From: Verrucomicrobiota bacterium
GTDB lineage: Bacteria; Verrucomicrobiota; Verrucomicrobiia; Verrucomicrobiales; Akkermansiaceae
Assembly (NCBI GenBank): GCA_026397725.1
Contig: JAPLUI010000269.1
Coordinates: forward strand, 1 to 53,671
DNA length: 53,671 nucleotides
Direction: 5' to 3'
Positions 33,401 through 40,200 of this stretch are shown here, piece after piece (the first letter of the stretch is position 1; each line of letters opens with the position of its first letter). Both the position numbers and the translations under genes were made by a program. The notes beneath the pieces were generated by a model, which saw only the letters and a list, made by a program, of their open reading frames with translations, did no database searches and was not told where the DNA came from.

Positions 33401-35654
33401 CGATTTCCCGCCTGCCGATGCCGTCCGGGGTGAACCCGCTCCAGCGCAGCCACTCCGGCCAGCGGGTGCTGCGGGTGACGCGCCATTTCACCGCCGCGCC
33501 GTTGATCGGTGCCCCGGTGAACGCGGTGGCCCGGCCGCTGAGGGAGACCCGCTCGCCGAGGGTGACGGGTGCCGCCGGGGCGTCAATGGCAGCGGTGAAT
33601 TTCGGACGTTTGTATTCCTCGACGCTAAACCCGATCCGGCCGCGAGTGCCGGCGGCAATCGAGCAATAGCCGTTCATGCTGCGCGAGGGAGCGGTGAACG
33701 TCCCTGAGAACGAGCCGTACTCGTTGGTGACCACCTCGACTTGTTGGAGCACCTTGTCACGGGGATCCCGGAGCACCACCGAGGTTTTCTGGCTGGCGCG
33801 AATCCGGTAAGCGCCCTGATCCCAGTCCGAGTGACACCAGATGCCCTTGAATGAGATGGTTTGGCCGGGGCGGTAGATCGCGCGATCCGTGAAGAAGACG
33901 ATTTCATCCGAGGGCTTCCCTAAGTCTTCGTTAAACGGCACTGCGGAAAAGTAGCCGGGGCGGTCGATCGCAATGTCATCGCCCGTGCCGGCCACCACGG
34001 CGAGGTGCTCGGGGTCCTCCTTGAACGGCGGAAAGGAGAACCAGCCGTCGGCACCCGTGGTGGTCGCGCCGGTGGCGAGTCCGCGGTCGTCTTCGCGGGC
34101 GAATTGGTAACGGACTTCAATCCCGGCGCGGGGGGCTCCGGTGATGGCGTCGGTGACCAGCCCGGCCAGCTTGTGACTCTCCTCGCGCACGACCAGCGCA
34201 TGGCTGGTCACATGCACGCCCATGACGGCTCGACGGTTGTTCTCTAGCGAAAACCCGGCGTTTCCGCTGGCCACAATGAGATAATATCCGGGCGGCAGAT
34301 CGACGGGTGCGGGCAGGGCGGTGACGCGGGGAGCGAAGTCGTGGTCGTCGCGCAAGGGCGCGTCCCAGGATTTGGCCGGCGCGGTGCGAAGCAACGCGAC
34401 CAGTGCCTGGTCCTCGTCGGCGTCCCGGTCTGCAGGTGTGGGGTCCTGCTCCAGCGTTGATTTGTCGAGCTGCCACTTTTGCCGATAAGCGCGGAACCAG
34501 AGGTGCGAGACGTTGGCATGATTCACGGTGATTTCCTCGCCGGATCGCGTCCAATGGGTGGCGCTTAGCACCCAAATATTCTTCTCCTCAAGCTGGTTGA
34601 CGATGTTATGGCATAACTTGCCGAAGGGATGCGTGGGAAATGCGTCGGCCCCGGCCTTGGCGAGCGCGTGGGCCTCCCGGGTCCGGTTCTTTTCAACGAG
34701 GGCGCTGGCCAGATCCAGGCGGGCGTCGGCGCTGACGGGGTGGCTGGCGTTGGTTTCGACGAAAGCGCGGAGCGCGGCGTCGAGGCGTTCGGCTTTCTTG
34801 GCACCGCTGGCAACCGCGCCCGCCCAGCGGATCCGTTCGAGATCGCAGTGCAGGAAGGCGGTGGGGTCGCGGTCGGCACGATGGAAGGTCAGCAGATCCT
34901 GATAGAGACGGAGCACGCGGAATTTCGGCGAGGTCTGGTCGGTGGGGTCCGGGTGCCACGCAAGAAAGGCGTCGGCTGGGTCGAACGCAGGCGAGGCGGG
35001 TTCGATCTCGAAGGCGTCCCAGGATCCCGGCGCGGTGATCGTCTCCGCCGAGTAGAACACCAGGGCCGCGTGGGCGAGGAAATCGTAAAGGGTGGGGCGG
35101 AGTTCGTCGCCGAGGTCGCCGGCCTCCAACAACTCGCCAAACTCCGCGACCGGGATTTTTCGCAGGGCGGCCTGGTCGGCGAGCGAGTCCTGGAAGCGGC
35201 GGTCGATTTCGGTTAGCATGCGGGTGGCATCCCAGGTCTCGAGGTCATCGCCTGGCGGCGCGGTGGTGGCACTGCGGTTGGCAAGGTTCCAGCGTTGGTC
35301 GCGGTAGTAGGAAAACAGCCAGCGGGCTTGCAGCAGACGCAGGAGCGGGCGGGCCTCGGGCGGCGCTGCCGGGATTTCGGTGGCGAGTTGTTTGAGCGAA
35401 ATCCGGAGTCCGCCCTTGAGTTCGCCGTTGATGGCGATGCGCATGGCCAGCGCCTTGGTCCCCTCGGCCCAGGCCTGGTCGGCGAAGGCGGCGTCCTCGA
35501 TGGGCTTGAGCAGGCTGAGGGCGGTCTGCGGCTGGCGTTGTTCGGTGGCTTCCGCGATCTTTTTCCACTCCGCCTCGCGGGGCGCGGCGAGCGCGAGGGT
35601 GCCGGCGAGGAGGACGGGGACGAGCAGCACACGCAGGAGGCCGGAGAGGTTCAT
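30348..35654 (-). CDS. Alpha-2-macroglobulin family protein, copy 2 (frameshifted near the C-terminus)
   Basis: Paralogue of copy 1 in tandem, with the same predicted role as an exported thioester protease trap. The start at 35654 gives the signal peptide MNLSGLLRVLLVPVLLAGTL and has a C-rich leader without a Shine-Dalgarno. MG2-type signature FFTDRAIYRPGQTISFKG at ~585-602; A2M domain from ARKNLRETAFFYPHLTSNDK; thioester HECAEQ with Cys1460. The N-terminal two-thirds have diverged strongly from copy 1, including the exposed bait-like stretch just before the A2M domain (EIGDFYSYGDWDS, SPHEPQYYTPPEVVDP). The region from about 31978 to the end is nearly identical to copy 1. The frame breaks at ~30495 (codon ~1720, AEGDSARS) at the same place as copy 1. 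Functional state uncertain. Confidence 0.8.
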   Translation of the reverse strand: MNLSGLLRVLLVPVLLAGTLALAAPREAEWKKIAEATEQRQPQTALSLLKPIEDAAFADQAWAEGTKALAMRIAINGELKGGLRISLKQLATEIPAAPPEARPLLRLLQARWLFSYYRDQRWNLANRSATTAPPGDDLETWDATRMLTEIDRRFQDSLADQAALRKIPVAEFGELLEAGDLGDELRPTLYDFLAHAALVFYSAETITAPGSWDAFEIEPASPAFDPADAFLAWHPDPTDQTSPKFRVLRLYQDLLTFHRADRDPTAFLHCDLERIRWAGAVASGAKKAERLDAALRAFVETNASHPVSADARLDLASALVEKNRTREAHALAKAGADAFPTHPFGKLCHNIVNQLEEKNIWVLSATHWTRSGEEITVNHANVSHLWFRAYRQKWQLDKSTLEQDPTPADRDADEDQALVALLRTAPAKSWDAPLRDDHDFAPRVTALPAPVDLPPGYYLIVASGNAGFSLENNRRAVMGVHVTSHALVVREESHKLAGLVTDAITGAPRAGIEVRYQFAREDDRGLATGATTTGADGWFSFPPFKEDPEHLAVVAGTGDDIAIDRPGYFSAVPFNEDLGKPSDEIVFFTDRAIYRPGQTISFKGIWCHSDWDQGAYRIRASQKTSVVLRDPRDKVLQQVEVVTNEYGSFSGTFTAPSRSMNGYCSIAAGTRGRIGFSVEEYKRPKFTAAIDAPAAPVTLGERVSLSGRATAFTGAPINGAAVKWRVTRSTRWPEWLRWSGFTPDGIGRREIAAGSTITAADGTFSITFPAVPDAAIDPTTDPEFTYRIVADITEPSGETCQAGTSVRAAATTLKASVFADAWLVANQPLALHIRTTSHDGDGRPAEGVLRIFKLIEPAVCSRGGASEKVYENCAAEAFPPGNSSNPARWATGEKVAELPVKTSPDDHGDIYQGETDVTTLLPAGAYRAVFVARDANGREVQAICNLQVVDPTSDTFPTKIPFFTAYNTDEIEPGHAFTLVWGSGHPVARACVEWFKSGALIKREWSAPGRTQQVFSLTPDDSMRGGFTVCVTQTTLNSHQHFMATIEVPWTNKDLKLRWEHLTSKLQPGAKDTWTAVVTGPDGAAAAAEVAATMYDASLEAFSSHHGPELGHLFRGEDWPFYEHENDEEIGDFYSYGDWDSADRLRLEHPYRNIQYRDVLRTYDESRHRPEPRLRFMAWSPHEPQYYTPPEVVDPFCERNDRNSATADAALNQPNRVPKPDASQVAARKNLRETAFFYPHLTSNDKGEVRITFTMPEALTKWKFLGFAHDKDMRSGTLEGETVTAKDLMVQPNPPRFLREGDALDFTVKITNQSDTAQAGTARLTLADAATENDATAALGITGPDQPWTIPAKESRTLSWRLTVPDGTGFLTYKAQATSGTLSDGEEGWLPVIPHRVLLTESMALPIRDAGTKDYRFQKLLDSGKSTTLENRFVHLQVVSQPAWYAVMALPYLMEFPHECAEQTFNRYYANALARHLATANPKIRRIFDLWKNTPTLESPLARNADLTGILLEETPWLNEATEQSQARRQLGLLFDDNRLGEQLKLTMKKLTDMQDRDGRWPWFPGGQGNEYISLYITTGFARLRALGVATDIAPALKALPRLDASLTERHAAIQQAAAKDPEILATNHLDCRVAHHLYTRTFFLKDSALKRGDQAAFEYFTAQAKKFWPTLGSRMSRAHAALALFRLGDETTARLITRSLRETAVTNEETGMSWRDAEGDSARSTTTSTPSKPVRFGSSNKSKFVIGTAPKPPPTPSTPCSWAAGIC

Positions 35655-35771
35655 GGTTGGAATGGGCGGATGGTGGCACGAAGTGGATCGACTGACGAGG
35701 GGTAATTTGCGGAGGTCCTCTTTTCTCGCGGTACGCGTTGAATCCGATGGCCAGTAAACTCGGAAATCCAC

Positions 35772-35800
35772 TTGCTCCATTGCTGATTTTCGACTAAACT
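35772..35800 (+). promoter_or_regulatory. Candidate promoter of the UPF0175/DUF3368 operon
   Basis: TTGCTC (35772-35777) and TAAACT (35795-35800) are separated by 17 bp, giving a weak sigma-70-like pair. The -10 ends only 7 bp before the ATG at 35808, so any transcript would be leaderless or nearly so. The match is modest. Confidence 0.25.
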
Positions 35801-35807
35801 CCCAAAC

Positions 35808-36059
35808 ATGATGACGCTGGAAATCCCAATCGAGGAGAGTTGGTTACTCTCCAGCGGACGTTCGCGTGCCGACGTTGAGCTGGAATTGCGCTGTATTCTG
35901 GCTGCGAGATTATTCGAACTCAGACGCCTAACCCTGGCGCAAGCCGCCAAGATGGCGGGAATCTCCATATGGCAGTTCATGGAGGCTCTCTCCTGCCTGA
36001 ATATTTCGGCAATCAACCTGAGCGAAGAGGATTTGGCCGATGAACTCGAACGCGCTTGA
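35808..36059 (+). CDS. UPF0175 family antitoxin
   Basis: 83 residues. The helix-turn-helix-like core LTLAQAAKMAGISIWQFMEAL is the hallmark of UPF0175 proteins, which are the antitoxin partners of DUF3368 PIN-like toxins. The N-terminus (MMTLEIPIEESWLLSSGRSR) and the acidic C-terminus (LSEEDLADELERA) also fit. Start at the first of two adjacent ATGs (35808, 35811). Its 3' end overlaps the toxin start by 20 nt, so translation is coupled. It is expected to bind and neutralise the toxin and autoregulate the operon; that is family knowledge. This is the only intact toxin-antitoxin pair in the window. Confidence 0.85.
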   Translation: MMTLEIPIEESWLLSSGRSRADVELELRCILAARLFELRRLTLAQAAKMAGISIWQFMEALSCLNISAINLSEEDLADELERA

Positions 36060-36543
36060 ACCGCTGGTCATCTGTGATGCAAGCCCGCTGATTCTCTTGG
36101 CAAGACTCGGTCACCTCCACATCATAGCCGCCCTTGCAGAAGAAATCTGGATCCCTCAAACTGTCTGGGACGAAGTCACCCACCCTGCCGCTCCCCAAAC
36201 CGAAATTGCCTCTCTCCGGGCCTTGTTTGCCCACTGCATCGTGAGAGCCGATGCCGCGCTTGAATCCGCTTTTCGACTTCAAGTCGATCCCGGCGAGGCT
36301 TCCGCACTCGCCCTCATCGCCCGCAATCCACACGGCTGTCTGCTGATAGATGATTCCCGCGGGCGCTCTATAGCACGCCAGAGCGGTTGGCGCCATATCG
36401 GCACTCTCGGTTGGTTACTCCGCGCGAAACGAGCGGGCCTGATTCAAGAGTTGCGTCCGCTTTTCGAGATATTGCGTCAACTCGGATGGTTCATCGCGCC
36501 TCGCTTGATCGAGGAAACACTCAGGGCCGCTGGAGAAACGTGA
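36040..36543 (+). CDS. DUF3368 PIN-domain-like toxin
   Basis: 167 residues, full length for the family. It begins with the PIN core strand and first acidic residue (VICDASPLILLARLGHL), then IPQTVWDEV, PGEASALALIARN and LLIDDSRGRSIAR with further conserved acidic residues, and the typical DUF3368 end (HIGTLGWLLRAKRAGLI, then LRPLFEILRQLGWFI). PIN toxins are usually Mg-dependent RNases cutting tRNA, rRNA or mRNA; the target here is unknown. It is co-transcribed with and translationally coupled to the UPF0175 antitoxin. It probably survived because loss of the antitoxin would be harmful, unlike the two degraded loci at 22899 and 45327. Confidence 0.85.
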   Translation: MNSNALEPLVICDASPLILLARLGHLHIIAALAEEIWIPQTVWDEVTHPAAPQTEIASLRALFAHCIVRADAALESAFRLQVDPGEASALALIARNPHGCLLIDDSRGRSIARQSGWRHIGTLGWLLRAKRAGLIQELRPLFEILRQLGWFIAPRLIEETLRAAGET

Positions 36544-36847
36544 CACGCCGCCTGGCAATGGTGGCGAACATCTTCTGGACATGGTAGGCCGGGGTGCCGA
36601 ACCACCGCGAGTTGTCATAATAGATCGCGTCCGGCTTCCAGGGGGTCATGTTCACATTGGCAAACAACGGGGCATAGGAAGCCATGGCAACGACGTCGCA
36701 GTTGCGTTCGATACCGGTCATGAAGGCCGCCTCACCCAGCGCGGCCGTTAGATTGCCGTAGGTGCCGAAACCCGAGGTCACGGCCTACTCGCCCTTAAAC
36801 ACCTTCGGCCCGGTCCGGCTGTAGTTGTCATATTTCGTGGCGTAGGA
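36521..36847 (-). pseudogene. C-terminal fragment of a GH51 alpha-L-arabinofuranosidase
   Basis: ATKYDNYSRTGPKVFKGE, a stop codon, then AVTSGFGTYGNLTAALGEAA, FMTGIERNCDVVAMASYAPL and YYDNSRWFGTPAYHVQKMF correspond to the conserved mid/C-terminal part of intracellular GH51 arabinofuranosidases (consensus GEYA...NL.AALGEAAFMTGLERN). The Tyr of GEYA is replaced by an amber codon at 36785-36787. Only ~100 of an expected ~600 residues remain, the 5' part is missing beyond ~36847, and the 3' end runs into the DUF3368 gene. A dead fragment. Confidence 0.8.
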
Positions 36848-36932
36848 GAGCCTCCCAGACAAGAAAACGAAAACCATGAAAACAGCCACCATCCCATCCT
36901 CTGCCACCCGACCGAAGCGCTTTGCCTCGGTG

Positions 36933-37028
36933 CGGGATCTCGTCATAGACCAGCGGCAGCAAGTCCTCGGATGGCAGGGTGCCACCGGCACTTGCCGCCT
37001 GGAGCATTCTGGTGATTTCATTCGACAT
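36933..37028 (-). pseudogene. N-terminal fragment of an ECF-type RNA polymerase sigma factor
   Basis: MSNEITRMLQAASAG through EDLLPLVYDEI matches the start of the planctomycete/verrucomicrobial ECF sigma factors (MS..TR.L.AA..GD...LLPLVYDELRRLA). Homology stops after ~31 residues; the sigma2 and sigma4 regions are absent. It lies directly upstream of the GH51 fragment on the same strand, so two unrelated broken genes are joined. Confidence 0.65.
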
Positions 37029-37108
37029 TGCTGTCGGGTTGGTTCCGTCAGGCAATCTGGCGCAGGACACGCACAACGCAATCGTGTCCGGAACCGGGAA
37101 TTGAACGT

Positions 37109-37141
37109 CAAAAGAACGGCGGCCCTGGCGGACCGCCGTTC
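37109..37141 (-). terminator. Intrinsic terminator of the GAPDH gene
   Basis: Perfect 9-bp inverted repeat GAACGGCGG (37114-37122) / CCGCCGTTC (37133-37141) with a 10-nt loop. It is followed on the minus strand by TTTT and lies 29 bp after the gap stop codon. Confidence 0.75.
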
Positions 37142-37170
37142 AAAACCAACCCAAGAGCCAGCCGAAGTTT

Positions 37171-38217
37171 TCAGATTCCCTTCTTCACGACATCGGAGAG
37201 CAGGTCGATGACGCGATTGGAATAACCCCACTCGTTGTCATACCAACTGATGAGTTTGAAGAAGGTGGAGTTCAACTCGATGGACGAGCCGGCATCAAAG
37301 ATCGAGGAGGCCTTATGATGGATGAAGTCGGTGGACACCACTTCGTCCTCGGTGTATTCGAGGATGCCCTTGAGATAGGTTTCGGAGGCCTTCTTCATCG
37401 CGGCCTTGATCTCGGCCAGCGAGGTGGGCTTGACGGTCTTGACGGTGAGGTCAACCACCGAGACGGTCGGCGTCGGCACGCGGAAGGCCATGCCGGTGAG
37501 CTTGCCTTTCACTTCCGGGCACACCAGCGCCACGGCCTTGGCGGCCCCGGTGGTGGACGGGATGATGTTGAGCGCGGCGGTGCGGCCACCCTTCCAATCC
37601 TTCTTGGACGGACCATCCACGGTCTTTTGCGTGGCGGTGTAAGAGTGGACGGTGGTCATGAGACCCTCGGCGATGCCGAAGCCTTCCTTGAGGAGCACAT
37701 GAACCACCGGGGCCAGGCAGTTGGTGGTGCAGCTCGCGTTGGAAATGATGTGGTGCGTGGCGGCATCGTACTTCTCATCGTTCACCCCTTGGACGATGGT
37801 GACGTCCTCACCCTTGGCAGGCGCGGAAATGATGACCTTCTTGGCCCCGGCGCTTAGATGGCCCTTGGCCTTTTCCGCATCGGTGAACAAGCCGGTGGAT
37901 TCAATCACGACTTCCACCCCGAGTGCCTGCCACGGCAGATCCGCCGGGCTCTTGGCGCTGACCACCTTGATTTCGCGGCCATTGACGACGAGGACATCGT
38001 CTTCGGCGAGTTCCGGGGAGGATTTCCTGGAGGTAACCGTGCCGGCGAAGCGGCCCTGGGTGGAGTCGTATTTGAGCAGGTAGGCGAGGTTGTCGGCGGG
38101 CACGATGTCACCGACGGCAACGACATTGAAGTTGGTTCCGAGGTGGCCTTGTTCGACGAGGGCGCGGAAGACGAGACGTCCGATGCGGCCGAATCCGTTG
38201 ATGGCAATGGTGGTCAT
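37171..38217 (-). CDS. gap: Type I glyceraldehyde-3-phosphate dehydrogenase
   Basis: 348 residues, normal length. Catalyses the reversible NAD-dependent oxidative phosphorylation of glyceraldehyde-3-phosphate to 1,3-bisphosphoglycerate in cytoplasmic glycolysis. N-terminal Rossmann motif INGFGRIGR; the Asp in VAVGDIVPADNLAYLLKYDS suggests NAD rather than NADP. Catalytic Cys163 in SNASCTTNC; the substrate loop is HSYTATQKTVDGPSKKDWKG, followed by GRTAALNIIPSTTGAAKAV; the C-terminus is WYDNEWGYSNRVIDL. The start at 38217 (MTTIAINGF) is preferred over an upstream in-frame ATG at 38268. The leader contains a C8 run 13 nt before the ATG and no good Shine-Dalgarno. Single-gene unit ended by the hairpin at 37109-37141. 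Confidence 0.97.
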   Translation of the reverse strand: MTTIAINGFGRIGRLVFRALVEQGHLGTNFNVVAVGDIVPADNLAYLLKYDSTQGRFAGTVTSRKSSPELAEDDVLVVNGREIKVVSAKSPADLPWQALGVEVVIESTGLFTDAEKAKGHLSAGAKKVIISAPAKGEDVTIVQGVNDEKYDAATHHIISNASCTTNCLAPVVHVLLKEGFGIAEGLMTTVHSYTATQKTVDGPSKKDWKGGRTAALNIIPSTTGAAKAVALVCPEVKGKLTGMAFRVPTPTVSVVDLTVKTVKPTSLAEIKAAMKKASETYLKGILEYTEDEVVSTDFIHHKASSIFDAGSSIELNSTFFKLISWYDNEWGYSNRVIDLLSDVVKKGI

Positions 38218-38625
38218 GGCTGTGTGTTTTGGGGGGGGAGGGATGCGTGTGAGGTGCGCGGTCGGCACTTCCTCCCGCGCGGCGGGATGCTACACCCAAT
38301 TCGTCACCCGTCAACCCTGCTGGTTCCGGAAACGTGAATACGCCGCCAAAAAGGCAAAATCCGCGCATCGGTGACTACTGCCGTTCGCCAAGAATCCACC
38401 AAGAATCCGGGATTGCACCTGTCCCCATCGAGCATCGCAGCATCGCAGCAACGGCAGCGTCATCAAACTTTTCGCGATTGCACCAGTCCCCATCGCATAA
38501 CCAGTCCCCATCGCATCCCCATGAGGCGCGGTCCGGCTCGTGGCGGGCACGCTTCCGGGAACCGGGACCCCGGGCTTTCGGCGACGGACCGGACGATGGC
38601 CCGGCCGCAGTAAGCGCCGGGACTT

Positions 38626-38739
38626 AGCCACAGCGGTGTGGCGCTGCGCTTCCCACCGCACTCCATACCCGCACCGCACCTGCGCAGCCAAAGTCTGGAG
38701 TGCGGTGGGAAGGGCGCAGCCCGCCACCCCGCTGTGGCT
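38626..38739. repeat. 114-bp inverted-repeat element (MITE/REP-like)
   Basis: Outer arms AGCCACAGCGG (38626-38636) and CCGCTGTGGCT (38729-38739) are perfect. Inner arms CCCACCGCACTCCA (38652-38665) and TGGAGTGCGGTGGG (38696-38709) are also perfect. Together they can fold into one long hairpin. No transposase is inside. Confidence 0.85.
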
Positions 38740-38782
38740 AAACCGGGAGAGCTGCGGCTACACCAATCTTCACGCCGAAGAT

Positions 38783-38901
38783 TTCAACATTCAACATTCA
38801 ACTTCCAACATTCAATGATCAAGTAAGACCAAGAATTGTCACAGCCGCGTCCATTCTTATACTTGAAGATTGAATGTTGAATGTTGAATGATCAAGTAAG
38901 A
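38783..38901. repeat. AT-rich inverted repeat with internal direct repeat
   Basis: TTCAACATTCAACATTCAA (38783-38801) is the exact reverse complement of 38870-38888. In addition AATGATCAAGTAAGA occurs directly at 38814-38828 and 38887-38901. The composition contrasts sharply with the surrounding GC-rich DNA. Confidence 0.85.
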
Positions 38902-39096
38902 GCAAGACCTGACACCGCATCGGCACTGCTGCCACCCGAAACCCATGCGCGGATGATTCACGAAATCGTCTGAAACGCCAAAAGGTGCCAACTCATTTCC
39001 GCCGGGATCAGGAACTGTGAAATCGTGAACCCGCTGGCACCTCAGTAGCGGCGTTGCGCAATGGAAGATGTTGGCAGGACGCCAACCCGCAGTGAA

Positions 39097-40125
39097 TTAC
39101 TGCGCGAGCAACTCGTTGACTTTTCCCAGCACCGCGAAGGCGTCGGCCACATAGAGGATGTCGGCCTTGCCGCGAGCCCAGCCGCAGTTGGCATCTAACG
39201 AAATGGCGCGGCGTTCGCCGATGAAGCGCCAGCCGACGGTGTGCGGCTCCTCGCCATGGCAGCAGGTGGCCAGGCCTTTGGCATGGCGCGGGGTGGCGCC
39301 GGTTTGGCCGACTTGGTTGAGGTGGCTGAGGAAGGGCAGGATCGCCTGGCCTTCGCCGCCGAGATCCACCAGGGATTTGGTGCTGCCTAACGAAGCACGG
39401 GAAAGCCGGAGGAAATCGAGAATGAGGGCCTCGGCCGCGGCGACCTTGACCTGACCATCGGCTTGCTTCTTGGTCCAGCCGGCCCCGGTGACGAAGAGGA
39501 GGTTGGCGTCGGGGCGGATGGTTTGTTGGTCGGCGGCAGGGGCCTCGAAGCCGGTGACCTGGGTGCGCGGAGCGTCGAGGGTTAGGGGGATGCTCTCGAT
39601 GGGGGCGGGGCCTTGGGCCTGGCGGTTACCAAGCGCCGCCGCCGTGGCGATGCCGCCTTCCAGCGCGAGCAGCCACGGGCGGGTGCGACGGGTGAAAACG
39701 GCTTCCATCCGCTGCCGGTAGAACCACCGGGAAACTTGCGGCTGGCCATCGGCAGCGCCAAGCCCGGTGACGTGGGTATCACAGCGACCCCCGAGCCGGT
39801 GGGCCACGCCAGGCAGCACGCGGTTCCAACGGGAGGTGGCCGGGACCGTGATGATGCTGGCACCAGCGGCACGGCAGAGGACTTCGGCAGCGGCGGCATC
39901 AGTGGCATATCTGGCCTGGCCGAACGCCGGGCCGGAGACCGTTAGAATCCTGGCGGCACCGCAGGCGGTGAGCGAGTCGGCGGCCGGGCCGGGGTTGTCA
40001 CCGATCAGGCCGACGGTGAACGGCACGCCGAGGGCCTCGGAGAGTTGCATCGTGGCCGCGAGGGCTTCGAGGGCGGCCGTGGCAAGCGTGCCGTCGGCTT
40101 CGGAGTGGGCGAGGAAGAGTTGCAT
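39097..40125 (-). CDS. etfA: Electron transfer flavoprotein alpha subunit
   Basis: 342 residues. With EtfB it forms the soluble FAD-containing heterodimer that passes electrons from flavin dehydrogenases to a membrane quinone oxidoreductase or, in some systems, takes part in bifurcation. The C-terminal FAD domain is recognisable: STKSLVDLGGEGQAILPFLS, QVGQTGATPRHAKGLATCCH, RRAISLDANCGWARGKADI and LYVADAFAVLGKVNELLA at the end. The usual GISGAIQH loop is replaced by ATCCHGEEPHTVG, so this is a divergent lineage. It lies 75 bp downstream of etfB on the same strand with a dispersed repeat between them, consistent with one operon. Nothing nearby indicates the dehydrogenase partner. Confidence 0.8.
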   Translation of the reverse strand: MQLFLAHSEADGTLATAALEALAATMQLSEALGVPFTVGLIGDNPGPAADSLTACGAARILTVSGPAFGQARYATDAAAAEVLCRAAGASIITVPATSRWNRVLPGVAHRLGGRCDTHVTGLGAADGQPQVSRWFYRQRMEAVFTRRTRPWLLALEGGIATAAALGNRQAQGPAPIESIPLTLDAPRTQVTGFEAPAADQQTIRPDANLLFVTGAGWTKKQADGQVKVAAAEALILDFLRLSRASLGSTKSLVDLGGEGQAILPFLSHLNQVGQTGATPRHAKGLATCCHGEEPHTVGWRFIGERRAISLDANCGWARGKADILYVADAFAVLGKVNELLAQ

Positions 40126-40200
40126 GGGGGGAAGAGTTATCAGCTATGAGTTAGATGTTGTCGGACGGGTCGGACGGATCGGACGGATCGGACGGTCGGA
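40126..40200 (-). repeat. Dispersed leader-type repeat between etfB and etfA
   Basis: Four or five units of the GTCGGACGGATCGGAC family are followed, on the minus strand, by a GCTGATAACTCTTCCCCCC segment that ends at the etfA ATG. The same order (GTCCGATCC units, CTGATAAC, pyrimidine run, ATG) occurs at 12741-12800 before the AhbA/B-like gene. Confidence 0.7.

Larger units (their letters stand above)
38218..39096. other. Long noncoding region rich in repeats
   Basis: Roughly 880 bp without a credible gene between gap and etfA. It contains a G8/C8 run (38231-38238), short repeats of CCAGTCCCCATCGCAT around 38480-38520, a large GC-rich inverted repeat (38626-38739) and an AT-rich inverted repeat (38783-38888). 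Short frames here translate the repeats and show no protein family. The etfA stop lies at the far end, so no etf promoter is expected here. Confidence 0.6.

Noticed and set aside
38311..38830. Short genes in the gap after gap
   Set aside because: Translations consist of the inverted repeats (for example ECGGKRSATPLW-type sequence) with no conserved domain.
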